Shown here: one piece after another, positions 1-9,813 of the stretch
Layout: every line of letters starts with the position of its first letter
Numbering within the stretch: position 1 is the first letter of the stretch
Assembly: GCA_964613745.1 (NCBI GenBank)
Contig: CAZTJA010000009.1
Span: forward strand, 1-63,876
Direction of reading: 5' to 3'
From: CAZTJA01 sp964613745
GTDB lineage: Bacteria > Desulfobacterota > Desulfomonilia > Desulfomonilales > Desulfomonilaceae
Length of the DNA stretch: 63,876 nt
Notes under the pieces: model-generated
What the model was told of the DNA's origin: nothing
The model's database searches: none
Seen by the model: the letters and a program-made list of their open reading frames with translations, nothing else
Position numbers and translations under genes: made by a program

Positions 1-1381
1 CACCGGGTTTGGGGGGTTTGGCGACCGTGGGATAATTCTTTACCTCTGTTTTCTTGCTTAAGCCGAACAGCATTGAGATTTCCCTTACGAATGGCGTATC
101 TCGTATGTCTACAAATCGTAGGTAGTGCCCCAAATTAATATCCCACCAGTCGGAATTGAGCGGAATAATTTCAGGGAACTTGAAATGAGTTCCTTTTTCT
201 AAATCCCACGTGTACTCTGCGAAGGGCCAGAATCTATACCTGGCGTAGACAAGTTGCCCTTTTTTAAAGCGTTTTCTAATTTTATTGATGAGGAGGAACT
301 TTGATTCAGTGACAACTTCGTCGCCGACGATGGAAACGTAGCCGCTGGAAGACGAGGTTCCGGAATCCCTGTCGCTGCTCGATGAATAGAGATAGAAAAT
401 ACTTAACTCTTCTCGCCCGCCGCCTGTTCCATAGGTGAAAAAGGGCCTAAAAGTGTATCGCTTAAATCCCGACTTGTAGTGTTCGTAATAGGAAACAAAC
501 GGCCAGAGTAAGTCCACCTGGTACGAAAAGGCGGTGTCTTTCCTTATGTAAAGAGGAAACGGAGTAGCCTTGTATGTTTCGAATTCCGGGGTGCCCATGA
601 AACGCTCTGTACTTTGGAGAAACGGCCACAGCAGGAATTTATTTTTGTAATTCTGAATTTTGATATCATCGTAACCTGCAATCGGCCACACTTTAAGGGT
701 TTGTCTACCCGGACTGTTTGCATACGTTATGAATGGCCACAGGATTCTGGATGTTATTGCATCGTCATCCTGAGTTTCATAATACAGAGGCCACATGAAA
801 AAGAATGTCCGATCAACGGCAAACCTTCTGTACGTGTACCCGTAAAAGGGAAAAACACCCCAATAGTCTTGTCCAAGGTCGGACTTGCCCTGATACAAAG
901 TCAGACAGCGAGACCAGCCGTCAAACGGCGGGATCTTGGCCCAACGGCTTTCAAAGAAAGGATAGAATTTCAGCTTGCTTTGAAATTTAGATTCCTCTCT
1001 ACTGCCGAAGGGATAGAGAAAATCTATCCTGTCGTAGAGTCCTGGGAGTGTGGTCCTGTAGTAGAAAGGAGGAAAGCCTTTTCCATTGGCGAAAAACCAG
1101 CTCTTGTCCGGGGCCGTCGGATCCATCTTCCGAATTACGGTATCTGAATCGATGGGATGCAGCGCACCCGTCCCGGTCATCCTGAGCATGTCATAGACGG
1201 ATCCGTAAGAGACCCCGTTCAACAAATTAATGATCGTGAAAACCCACACCGCTATGGCAAATGTTTTTACTATTGCCGATTTTATAATTCTCTCCCGCTC
1301 TACCCTGTTGAGCAAAATTGTGGCTTTATTAATTATTTGGGATCTGGTTCTCAGCTTGTGAAGATTACTTGAGCACCGCAC
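1..1381 (-). CDS. W-P-F repeat envelope protein (partial, C-terminus off window)
   Basis: I do not recognise the family. The minus-strand frame is open from the 3' end of the MlaD gene to the window edge, about 460 codons without a stop. After a basic N-terminus comes one hydrophobic segment (about residues 38-55), then an extracytoplasmic-looking region rich in aromatics. It carries about a dozen spaced copies of a short motif, hydrophobic/aromatic-X-Pro-Phe/Leu/Ile: LYPF, FYPF, VFPF, MWPL, LWPF (three times), VWPI, FPL, FRPF, FWPF. These sit about every 20-30 residues and are often followed by aromatic, strand-like stretches. Outer-membrane or periplasmic beta-structure is my inference. The start is uncertain: GTG at 1381 overlaps the MlaD gene by 17 bases, and TTG at 1315 is an alternative. 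The tight link to MlaD suggests a role in envelope lipid handling. Confidence 0.7.
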   Translation of the reverse strand, partial: MRCSSNLHKLRTRSQIINKATILLNRVERERIIKSAIVKTFAIAVWVFTIINLLNGVSYGSVYDMLRMTGTGALHPIDSDTVIRKMDPTAPDKSWFFANGKGFPPFYYRTTLPGLYDRIDFLYPFGSREESKFQSKLKFYPFFESRWAKIPPFDGWSRCLTLYQGKSDLGQDYWGVFPFYGYTYRRFAVDRTFFFMWPLYYETQDDDAITSRILWPFITYANSPGRQTLKVWPIAGYDDIKIQNYKNKFLLWPFLQSTERFMGTPEFETYKATPFPLYIRKDTAFSYQVDLLWPFVSYYEHYKSGFKRYTFRPFFTYGTGGGREELSIFYLYSSSSDRDSGTSSSSGYVSIVGDEVVTESKFLLINKIRKRFKKGQLVYARYRFWPFAEYTWDLEKGTHFKFPEIIPLNSDWWDINLGHYLRFVDIRDTPFVREISMLFGLSKKTEVKNYPTVAKPPKPG

Positions 1382-2393
1382 CCAGAATCGTGGCGAGTGT
1401 TGAAATTGGAGTAGCATCCGAAATATCTTCCGCCGACTTATTCATGTTGCGGATTGCACGCCTGGCTTCAAAATACATATCAGGATCGTTGATCAACCTA
1501 CCGACGGTGCCTTGCCCACGTTGTATGCTTCCGGCAACTCCCCGGAAATCCCGCACCAAAGCCTGGGTATCTCTGAAAAGACTTTCGTCGGTTGCGAGTT
1601 TGCCCAGAGTCCCTTTACCGGTTCTAATATCTCTCGTGAGTGCTTCCACTTCGTTGGCCGCTCGAGCAAATTTGTCACTCGATTTATCCATACTCTTTGA
1701 GAATCTCTCAAATTGATCAATAGTGCCGTGAATTTTTTCTTTATTGCGTGATGTGATCTCGCTTAGATCGCCGGATGCGACGTCGATGTTGGCAATGCTT
1801 CTATCCAATTTTTCCTGATTTTTTGTAAGTAGCTCATTCATGATTTTCATCACCGAATCGGTATTCGTGATGATATTGTCCATTTTTTGGGAGCCCTTTT
1901 CATCGATAATCTGCTTCCGAGCCTCTCTGGTAAGTGCCTGCAAATCCTGAGTTACCACCCCCATGCTCTCGAACACTTTTTCCGTGTCGGTAGGTTCGAA
2001 CACGAGGCTGAACTCCTCACCGGGCTTTAATTTTCGGGCATTTGGACGGCCCGGTTCAATGACTATGAATTTGTCTCCCAATAGGCCCTTTGTCTTTACG
2101 GAGACGCGGGAATCTTCGGGAATAGCGTTTCGATAGGTATCCTTTATGTCCATGAGGACCATGGCTTTTCCCGTCTCAGGATCGAAAGCTATATCCTTTA
2201 CGGTGCCCACCTTTATTCCTGCGATCTGTACTTGTGAGTCCTTAACTAAACCTTCTGCGGATTTGAAGCGGGCTTTGAGCTGAAAACCTTCCTTGATATT
2301 GAAATCCAAAACCTTGAACCAGACGTAGGCAAAGATCACTGCACAGGCAATGAAGAAAATGCCCACCTTGGCTTCCAAGGAGAATTTATTCAT
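1365..2393 (-). CDS. MlaD/Mce-family lipid-trafficking protein
   Basis: This 342-residue protein has one N-terminal membrane anchor (about residues 9-26) and an MlaD domain (about 38-117) with the typical A-G-I-K-V-G-T-V motif and a KGLLGDKF segment. A long helical C-terminal region (about 140-320) follows. Family members hold phospholipids or other hydrophobic molecules in the periplasm for an ABC-driven pathway between the two membranes. The usual MlaE permease and MlaF ATPase are not adjacent. The gene stands first in its transcript, with about 590 bases of non-coding DNA upstream, and the W-P-F repeat gene follows directly. The helical tail may form the tube or needle seen in longer Mce proteins; that is inference. 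Confidence 0.88.
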   Translation of the reverse strand: MNKFSLEAKVGIFFIACAVIFAYVWFKVLDFNIKEGFQLKARFKSAEGLVKDSQVQIAGIKVGTVKDIAFDPETGKAMVLMDIKDTYRNAIPEDSRVSVKTKGLLGDKFIVIEPGRPNARKLKPGEEFSLVFEPTDTEKVFESMGVVTQDLQALTREARKQIIDEKGSQKMDNIITNTDSVMKIMNELLTKNQEKLDRSIANIDVASGDLSEITSRNKEKIHGTIDQFERFSKSMDKSSDKFARAANEVEALTRDIRTGKGTLGKLATDESLFRDTQALVRDFRGVAGSIQRGQGTVGRLINDPDMYFEARRAIRNMNKSAEDISDATPISTLATILGAVLK

Positions 2394-2981
2394 ACGAGAG
2401 ACGCCTTCCTAATCACACCCAAATCCAGCTAAACCTGCTCATAGCGGACCTCGCAAATTAGTTCGTACGAGGCCGATCCGTCAGATGTCCAAAAAGCAAA
2501 TTCCGCTTGGGAAACGTAGCGCGGCCATTCTAATCCAGTTATTTAAAGAATGTCAATATGTTTATGAAAAGCTAAGAAATTCAGGATAGACATTGAGGTT
2601 TAGGCCCAACAAACTGGAACCATTTTGATAAATCCGAATGGCTGACGGTTCCGGCGTGGCGTTTTTTCGGCAAGAAGGTGCTTCTCAAATCAGCCATTTG
2701 TGAGAGCCACTTTTTAGAATAGATGGCTGCAGAGCGAAGTGTCTCTAAATTCTTCCCGGATGTAAGCTTTAAAAGGCGTTTCGTGATGTCTTCATTGCAG
2801 TATTACTATAATAATATCAACTGAAACGGAAAATTGTCGAATCTTCACTGTGTCTCGGAGCATTCATACACGCTTTGAACAAATGAGGTCACTCATTAGC
2901 TTTATGGAATGCTCGGCATCGGTGGTTCGGGTCTCATTAAGCGGCTGCAGGTGCCCTGAGAGTATGAAAGGCATATGTCGG
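2394..2981. other. 588-base intergenic region between dnaE and the MlaD gene
   Basis: I find no credible reading frame with a ribosome-binding site and no tRNA-like fold. The region lies downstream of dnaE (minus) and upstream of the MlaD gene (minus), so it should hold a dnaE terminator and an MlaD promoter. I cannot identify either with confidence. Confidence 0.5.
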
Positions 2982-5900
2982 CTACTCAAAAAATATGCTT
3001 TCAGGCCCGAATGCATTCTTAACGTCAGCTACGAACAGATCTGAAGCATCACATCCGGGTGTCGGAACTTTGATCACCGTCTGGGTTTTGCCGGGAATAA
3101 TAACATGAACTTTCAGCGGCAAGGCTCCCTTGTGTTTGACAACTATTGATTTAAGTTCTCGCACTTTTTCCGGATCCATTCCTGCGGCTAAGAGTCGAAC
3201 AGTGACCCCCTTACTGAGTCTCCGGGGTGCATCGTGAACCCGGTATATTTCTTGAGCCAATATCTTAGGCGAATCACCGTTGCCTTCTTTAGTGCCTACG
3301 ATGATTAACGGCTCATGGGACTGAAGCAATTCACGGCTTTGCAAGTAGAGATCTGAGAATACGGTGACCTCTACGGAGCCGTTAAGATCTTCAAGGGCCA
3401 CGAAAGCCATACGATCGCCCTTTTTTGTCTGAATTTCCCGAGCTATCTTGGCGAGACCGGCCATCTTGACCATGGCCCCGGGTTCCATCTCACTGATCTT
3501 CATTGATGTAGCATTTGTGTACTTCTCAATTATGTCTTGGCAATTGACCAGGGGATGACCGCTTACGTAAAACCCGAGCATCTCCTTTTCATATTCAAGT
3601 TTTTGTGAATCATCGAGATCAGGCATATCCTGAATTGGTGCATCCATTATCTGGTTGCCTTCTCCACATGCGTTCTCCAGAGCAAACAAATTAAATTGTC
3701 CGAGGCTTGCTTCCTTTTGAAAATTGCCCGCTCGCTCAAGTATAGAATCAAGCGAATGCAGCATGGCTCGCCTGGTCAAACCCATTTGGTCGAATGCACC
3801 GCATTTAATGAGGCTCTCGAATACCCGTTTGTTAACCCGTCGTAAATCTACTTTACGGGCAAAATCCTGAATACTGCAGAATGCTCCCCCGGTTGTGCGG
3901 GCTTCCACAATCGACCCGATTGCTCCTTCAGCAACGTTTTTTACGGCACTTAATCCAAAAACTATCTTTCCATCGCTCACGTGAAAATCGTAAAACGACT
4001 CATTCACATGAGGCGGCAAAACATCGATGCCCATGTTTCGGCATTCGGAAATATAAGTAGTGACCTTATTCGAATTACCCGCTTCACAGCTCAGTTGAGC
4101 GGCCAAAAATTCAGCAGGAAAGTGAACTTTCAAGTATGCCGTCTGATACGCAACCAATGCATAAGCTGCAGAATGCGACTTGTTGAAACCGTATCGGGCA
4201 AATGTTTCCATCATATCAAAGATTGCATTGGCCTTTTCCGGATCAATCTTATTTGCAACGGCTCCTTTTACAAATCGCGATTTTTGCTCGGCCATTTCTT
4301 CGGGCTTCTTTTTGCCCATAGCCCGCCTGAGCAAGTCGGCCTCTCCCAAAGAATAGCCCGCCAAGTGAACCGCAATACTCATAACCTGTTCTTGGTATAC
4401 GATGACGCCGTAGGTTTCTTTGAGAATGGGTTCCAACTCGGGCAGGAGGTATTCGGTGGGGATCCTGCCGTGTTTGCGGTTGATGTATTCATCCACCATA
4501 CCGGCATCCAGGGGGCCCGGTCTGAAGAGCGCGAGGATCGCTATCAGGTCTTCGAAGGTTGATGGCTTGAATTTTCGCAGCATGTCACGCATTCCGGAGG
4601 ATTCAAGCTGGAAGATTCCCAATGCGTCGCCTTTACCGAGAATCTCGTAAATGGCCGGATCATCCAGTGGAATTTCCGAAAGGCAAATTTTTCCTTTTCC
4701 CGTTGTCTCGATCAGTTTCAGGGTCTTATCGATTGCGGTGAGGGTTTTGAGGCCGAGGAAGTCAAATTTGACGAGACCTATTTTTTCAACCCAACTCATG
4801 TCGAATTGAGTTATCGTTTCCTTATTCGATCCCAAATACAGCGGTAGATACTCAAATAACGGCTTATCTGAAATGACTATTCCGGCGGCATGCGTGGAAG
4901 CATGCCTTGTGAGTCCCTCCAACCTGGATGCCATGTCCATGAGATCTGCAACCGCAGGATTCTTAACGGCTTCTCGCAACTTAGGTTCCTGCTCCAAAGC
5001 CTTTTTTAATGTTATGTTCAGGGTGTCGGGTATGAGCTTGGCTAATTTGTCTGCTTCGGCATAAGGAAAGCTGAGCACGCGGGCTACATCTCTTACCACC
5101 GCTTTGGCTTGCATCCGACCAAAAGTGGTTATTTGGGCGACATTGTCGGACCCGTACTTCTCGGTGACGTATTCGATGACCTTTTCGCGACCGTCCATGC
5201 AAAAATCTACATCGATATCCGGCATGCTCTTACGTTCGGGATTGAGGAAACGTTCAAAGAGAAGATCATATTTGATTGGATCAATATCGGTGATTCCAAG
5301 GCAGTAGGCGGCAAGAGATCCTGCTGCGGACCCGCGACCCGGTCCCACCGGTATTCCGTTTTTCTTGGCATAATTAATGAAATCGGCAACAATGAGAAAA
5401 TATCCTGAAAAACCCATTTTCTGGATCAGATCGATTTCAGTTTCCAATCGTGAGGAGTATTTTTTCAGAGTACCTTCATTAAATCCTCGTGCCTCTCTTT
5501 CATGGAGAATCCGAACATCGTAACCGATCCATGCGTCTTTTTTAAACCTATCCCTTAACGTTTCTCCCGTTCCGAGATTGAATCTAGGCATGTACACTTC
5601 GCCGAACTTTAAATCCAGTGCACATTTGTCCGCTACAAGTCTCGTATTCTTGATAGCCTGTGGGACCTCCCTGAAGTCATGAGCCATTTGCTCGGGCGAT
5701 TTGAAGTAGAATTGGTCTGATTCAAAGCTCATACGCCCTACATCTTCGAGTTTTTTCCCCGTTTGAATACACAGCAGGATTTCATGAGCCCTGTGATCGG
5801 ACTGATCAAGATAATGGCAATCGTTGGTAGCCACATATTTGAGGTCAAGGTTGTCGGCAATGGAAAGCAACTCGGTGTTCACCCGGCGTTGTTCGGGAAT

Positions 5901-6446
5901 ACCGTTTTCTTGTAATTCGAGGAAATAGCGTTCGGATGTGAAGAGGTCTTTGTACCATGCGGCACATTTTAGGGCTGATTTTTCGTCTCCGCCGAGAATT
6001 TTGGAAGGCAATTCGCCGGCTAAACAGGCACTCAGACAAATGAGGCCCTCATGATATTGCGCAAGGAGCTCTTTGTCGATCCGAGGCTTATAGTAAAACC
6101 CTTCTTTGTAAGCGAGAGTGACGAGTTTACATAAATTTCTGTAGCCTTTTTCATTTTGGCAAAGAAGTATTAAATGGTTGTAGGATGATTCTCCCGCTCT
6201 ACTTGTTTGATCAAACCGGGACCCCGGAGCAACATAGAGTTCGCAACCGATTATGGGATTGAGTCCGGCAGCCTTAACTTTGAAGTAAAACTCCATAGCA
6301 CCATGGAGATTGCCGTGATCGGTAATCGCCACTGCAGCCATGTTGTGCTGGGTTGCGCGAGAGATAAGGTCCGGAATTCGAATGGCTCCGTCCAGTAGGG
6401 AAAACTGTGAATGAAGATGCAAATGGACAAAATCGGAAAAGTACAT
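2982..6446 (-). CDS. dnaE: DNA polymerase III subunit alpha
   Basis: This is the replicative DNA polymerase catalytic subunit, 1154 residues, normal length for proteobacterial DnaE. The N-terminal PHP domain is visible (HLHSQFSLLDG, then ITDHGNLHG), followed by the polymerase core with the catalytic-aspartate motif PDIDVDFCMDGR near residue 400 and GPGRGSAAGS just before it. Further on are the helix-hairpin-helix region and the OB-fold (VKMAGLAKIAREIQTKKGDRMAF). The start codon overlaps the stop of the upstream helicase gene as TAATG, so the two are probably translationally coupled. Pairing a replicative polymerase with a repair-type helicase-nuclease in one transcript is less usual than the common partners such as accA. 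Confidence 0.97.
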   Translation of the reverse strand: MYFSDFVHLHLHSQFSLLDGAIRIPDLISRATQHNMAAVAITDHGNLHGAMEFYFKVKAAGLNPIIGCELYVAPGSRFDQTSRAGESSYNHLILLCQNEKGYRNLCKLVTLAYKEGFYYKPRIDKELLAQYHEGLICLSACLAGELPSKILGGDEKSALKCAAWYKDLFTSERYFLELQENGIPEQRRVNTELLSIADNLDLKYVATNDCHYLDQSDHRAHEILLCIQTGKKLEDVGRMSFESDQFYFKSPEQMAHDFREVPQAIKNTRLVADKCALDLKFGEVYMPRFNLGTGETLRDRFKKDAWIGYDVRILHEREARGFNEGTLKKYSSRLETEIDLIQKMGFSGYFLIVADFINYAKKNGIPVGPGRGSAAGSLAAYCLGITDIDPIKYDLLFERFLNPERKSMPDIDVDFCMDGREKVIEYVTEKYGSDNVAQITTFGRMQAKAVVRDVARVLSFPYAEADKLAKLIPDTLNITLKKALEQEPKLREAVKNPAVADLMDMASRLEGLTRHASTHAAGIVISDKPLFEYLPLYLGSNKETITQFDMSWVEKIGLVKFDFLGLKTLTAIDKTLKLIETTGKGKICLSEIPLDDPAIYEILGKGDALGIFQLESSGMRDMLRKFKPSTFEDLIAILALFRPGPLDAGMVDEYINRKHGRIPTEYLLPELEPILKETYGVIVYQEQVMSIAVHLAGYSLGEADLLRRAMGKKKPEEMAEQKSRFVKGAVANKIDPEKANAIFDMMETFARYGFNKSHSAAYALVAYQTAYLKVHFPAEFLAAQLSCEAGNSNKVTTYISECRNMGIDVLPPHVNESFYDFHVSDGKIVFGLSAVKNVAEGAIGSIVEARTTGGAFCSIQDFARKVDLRRVNKRVFESLIKCGAFDQMGLTRRAMLHSLDSILERAGNFQKEASLGQFNLFALENACGEGNQIMDAPIQDMPDLDDSQKLEYEKEMLGFYVSGHPLVNCQDIIEKYTNATSMKISEMEPGAMVKMAGLAKIAREIQTKKGDRMAFVALEDLNGSVEVTVFSDLYLQSRELLQSHEPLIIVGTKEGNGDSPKILAQEIYRVHDAPRRLSKGVTVRLLAAGMDPEKVRELKSIVVKHKGALPLKVHVIIPGKTQTVIKVPTPGCDASDLFVADVKNAFGPESIFFE

Positions 6447-9400
6447 TAACGCCCTCTTGAACGATTAAAATGATGGGATTGGAATCCGAATCCTAAGGCT
6501 GCGAAATCCCAGTTCACATTCAGTTTACAGATTTGTAAGTTCTTCTTGCGGAACTGGAGGTATCCGTTTTTTAAACCATGAAGGTAAAGATCACGGGTGA
6601 TCTTCACATCTTCCTTGCAGTATTCTTCAACAAGATCAATCCGTCCTTGTCGAAACCATTCAACGGCTTCAAGTCCGTTCGCAGTTTTATTCCTACCCAG
6701 CGTAAATTCGGCAAGGTGATCCAATTTCAGCTTAAATCCTATTGTTTTCTCCACATATTGCAGAATATCCAAATTCGGCAGAGATCTCAAATTTTCATCT
6801 GTATACGCAGAGAGCACCTCGTAATCAAAACGCATGTGGTTGAACCCTACCACCAGATCGGCTTTCTTAAGCATCAGAATGAAATCATCCACATTCTTTT
6901 CCGTGAATGATCTGAAGCCTTCGGATTCCGAATGAGCCACAAGGACGGCAATCTCCATATCTCGGACTTTGTGCCATCCGCCTACTTCCGCTGCGGTTTT
7001 TTTGGTCTCTATGTCGAAAACAACAACATTTTGCGGAGCCGACCCGGGAGACTGATTTATGAACAAAACTTCCCGTGCCTGTTCAATTTGCTTTTGGCTG
7101 GGTCTCGGAGTCTTGGTCGAAGCTTGAAATTCAAGACCAATAGGCATGACCACTGAGCCGGATACTGCATCTACTACCATGTCCGGAAATAATAGAGGGC
7201 CTTTCGGTGATTTCGTTCGATCAATTTTTACTTTTGGCTTACTCCGCCAGGGAGGAATTATTTCAGGATCATCATCGATTTTTTGCAGTCCAATTTTGGC
7301 CGGTTTCGCTTTTACAATCGTTTTCCTTTGGCCTTTTGGTACTCCTCGTCCGACCACAGGTGACTTAAGCTTTTCCGGATGTAGCAAATAATCCAGAACC
7401 GCAATGCATGCATCTTTGTCGAGCGGCTTGTTACCGGAACCACATTTTGGTGAATGGATACACGAGGGGCATCCTTCTTCACATCGACAACCTTGAACCA
7501 ACTTCAGTGTCTTTCCGAGAAGGTCCCAAATGAGATCAAAGGCTCTATGGGCAAGACCCACACCTCCCGGGTGTCCGTCATAGATGAACACTGCGGCTTT
7601 ACAGACCTGCGGATGCTGCGGAGTGCTTATTCCCCCAATGTCGTTTCGATCACACAGGGCAAATAAAGGAAACATCGAAATAGCTGCGTGTTCCAGGGCA
7701 TGAATTCCTCCCATGAAGTGAAGGTCAGAATCCTCAATAAGAGTTTTCACCTTGTCGGGAATTTCTATCCATATTCCTACAGTCTCGAAATGGACGGGGG
7801 GAAGGTTCAATTCGACGGTCCCTATGAGTTCCTGACCTTGTGTACGCCTTTTTTCATAACCCACTATGTTTTCAGTGACTTTTAGCCGAGCTTCTCGGAC
7901 GGTAAATCCACCGAATTCATTGGATCGTACGGGATGGCCGAGAATTTCCGTATCTTTCTCGGAGAGCGCCTTTGTATAATAATCAACCTTTGTTGGTTTT
8001 ACGAATATGTTCCGACGCTCCAGATCAAGCTTTGTTACAACATATTGTCGTGCTCTGTGGAGATAAACGGCCCCTTCGTGACATTCGGTAAACGCCCGAA
8101 TGCCTCCTGAACTGCCGATCATTGTCTTTCGGTCGTCAAGAAAAATCGGATAAGAGGTTCCTATTCCCCGCAGATCTACATCGCGTTGTGGCCGAGTGGT
8201 CCCGCAATGGAGATGACCGTTAACTTTTGTCCGGTACAATTTTCCTTCCCGCTCCAAATCACCGACAACTGAAGATACTTCAGGAATCTTGATCCAATCC
8301 TCGTCGGGATCTAATGGTGTTTCTGCAGCAGCACATGGCAAATGCTTCCTCAACACTTCGGCATTGAATGGATCGAGAATAGCTTCTTCACAATTACGGG
8401 TAAAAAAGTCTTGGGGATTGTTCAGGAAGTACTGATCCAGTGCATCGTGGCCTGCAATCAAAACTATGCAGCTTGAGCGTCCGGATCGTCCTACACGACC
8501 ACCTCTCTGCCAGGTATTTATGATAGTTCCCGGATAACCAACGAGGAGACATAGGTCCAATCCACCGACGTCAATGCCCATCTCCAAAGCGGAAGTTGAA
8601 ATGACTCCATCCATTTCACCCGAAAACAATCGGGATTCTATTTCACGCCGCTCTTCCGGTAAAAAACCTGCTCTATACGAGCTGATTCGATGCCTTAATT
8701 CCGGAGCATCATTCAGCACCCATGTTGTGATAAGTTCGGTAATCTTTCTGGCGCGTGTGAAAATGATGGTCTTTAGTCCCATCTTGAGGGATTTTACAAA
8801 GAGTTTAGATGCTACTGTGTACGGAGAGAGTTCCGGTTTCAGGAATACAAAATGTCTTTCGGCAGTCGCTGCACCGGATTGGTCTATGACTTGCGTTTCA
8901 CGGCCGGTTAAAGTCGAAACAAACTCCCCGGGGTTGGAGACAGTGGCGGAACAGGAAAAAAATTGAGGATTGCCCCCATATACCTTACAAATCCTCTGAG
9001 TTCGTCTTAAGACCTGGGAAATGTGGGTTCCAAAGATCCCTTTGTATGTGTGGACCTCATCCAAAACAATGTACGATAGTCGGCTAAAAAAGGATTTCCA
9101 TGTACCGTGATATGCAAGTAGGCCCAAATGGAGCATGTCGGGATTTGTTATGAGTATGTTTGGAGGATTGCTCTTGATTTTGAGCCGTTCAGGTTCAGGA
9201 GTATCACCGTCGTAAACGCCTATCGTAATATTGGTATCACGTGCGATATACTCAAAAGCATCTTTCTGGTCTCGTTCCAATGCCTTCAGGGGAAACAGCA
9301 GAAGGGCGGCGGCTTCAGGTTTCCTCATAATTTTATCCAGCACGGGAACCTGATAAGCAAGAGTTTTGCCGCTTGCGGTACTGGTTGCAAGCACCACGTC

Positions 9401-9670
9401 GTTGCCGTCAACAGCGGATTCTATTGCCGCTGCTTGATGGCTATAAAGATCGGAAATTCCCGACTTTATGATGAGTTCTCGCGTTCGATGATGAAGCGAG
9501 TTTGGAATTGAGACCAATTGAGGTGAACGAGAGTCGAGTATCTCGTGATGCGAGATGCTCCAATCCCATCTTCCGTCATAGCAAAGCCATTTGAGGAATG
9601 AAGAAGTCACTGTTGAAACTCGGTCCAAATTTGGATGCGGATCATAGTCGCGGAGAAAGTATTGTGTCAA
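6446..9670 (-). CDS. DExH helicase (MrfA/YprA-like) fused to a DEDD exonuclease (MrfB/YprB-like)
   Basis: The 1074-residue protein joins two modules. Residues about 75-420 form a superfamily 2 helicase: Walker A ATSTASGKT (about 95-103), DEVH box (about 204-207), and arginine-finger motif QRGGRVGRSGR (about 388-398). A DUF1998-type region follows with a four-Cys cluster, C-x5-C-x2-C-x5-C within CRCEEGCPSCIHSPKC (about 728-743), as in MrfA. After a basic linker, residues 885-1040 form a DnaQ-like exonuclease: FDIET, GFNHMRFDYEVL and YCKEDVKITRDLY. In Bacillus subtilis MrfA and MrfB are separate proteins acting in excision repair of mitomycin adducts. Here the functions are covalently joined and coupled to dnaE. 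A DNA-repair role is inferred from family. Confidence 0.9.
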   Translation of the reverse strand: MTQYFLRDYDPHPNLDRVSTVTSSFLKWLCYDGRWDWSISHHEILDSRSPQLVSIPNSLHHRTRELIIKSGISDLYSHQAAAIESAVDGNDVVLATSTASGKTLAYQVPVLDKIMRKPEAAALLLFPLKALERDQKDAFEYIARDTNITIGVYDGDTPEPERLKIKSNPPNILITNPDMLHLGLLAYHGTWKSFFSRLSYIVLDEVHTYKGIFGTHISQVLRRTQRICKVYGGNPQFFSCSATVSNPGEFVSTLTGRETQVIDQSGAATAERHFVFLKPELSPYTVASKLFVKSLKMGLKTIIFTRARKITELITTWVLNDAPELRHRISSYRAGFLPEERREIESRLFSGEMDGVISTSALEMGIDVGGLDLCLLVGYPGTIINTWQRGGRVGRSGRSSCIVLIAGHDALDQYFLNNPQDFFTRNCEEAILDPFNAEVLRKHLPCAAAETPLDPDEDWIKIPEVSSVVGDLEREGKLYRTKVNGHLHCGTTRPQRDVDLRGIGTSYPIFLDDRKTMIGSSGGIRAFTECHEGAVYLHRARQYVVTKLDLERRNIFVKPTKVDYYTKALSEKDTEILGHPVRSNEFGGFTVREARLKVTENIVGYEKRRTQGQELIGTVELNLPPVHFETVGIWIEIPDKVKTLIEDSDLHFMGGIHALEHAAISMFPLFALCDRNDIGGISTPQHPQVCKAAVFIYDGHPGGVGLAHRAFDLIWDLLGKTLKLVQGCRCEEGCPSCIHSPKCGSGNKPLDKDACIAVLDYLLHPEKLKSPVVGRGVPKGQRKTIVKAKPAKIGLQKIDDDPEIIPPWRSKPKVKIDRTKSPKGPLLFPDMVVDAVSGSVVMPIGLEFQASTKTPRPSQKQIEQAREVLFINQSPGSAPQNVVVFDIETKKTAAEVGGWHKVRDMEIAVLVAHSESEGFRSFTEKNVDDFILMLKKADLVVGFNHMRFDYEVLSAYTDENLRSLPNLDILQYVEKTIGFKLKLDHLAEFTLGRNKTANGLEAVEWFRQGRIDLVEEYCKEDVKITRDLYLHGLKNGYLQFRKKNLQICKLNVNWDFAALGFGFQSHHFNRSRGR

Positions 9671-9813
9671 TAGGGAAGCGAAGGGACTTGGGCATCGAGA
9701 TGAGACGGATCTCAGTCCAACTTAAATTCGTTATGATGGCGCTGGACGCACTATCCGATGCTAATATTTTCGCAGGAGCTGGTTTTGCTTTTTAATTTGG
9801 AGTTGATAGTAAC

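Noticed and set aside
614..1147. 177-residue plus-strand frame at the left end
   Set aside because: It is antisense to the open minus-strand frame with repeated W-P-F motifs. Its composition is not protein-like and there is no ribosome-binding site.
2850..3044. 64-residue plus-strand frame
   Set aside because: It overlaps the end of dnaE on the other strand and has no translation signal or recognisable sequence.
3981..4562. 193-residue plus-strand frame inside dnaE
   Set aside because: It is wholly antisense to conserved polymerase sequence; a by-product of codon use.
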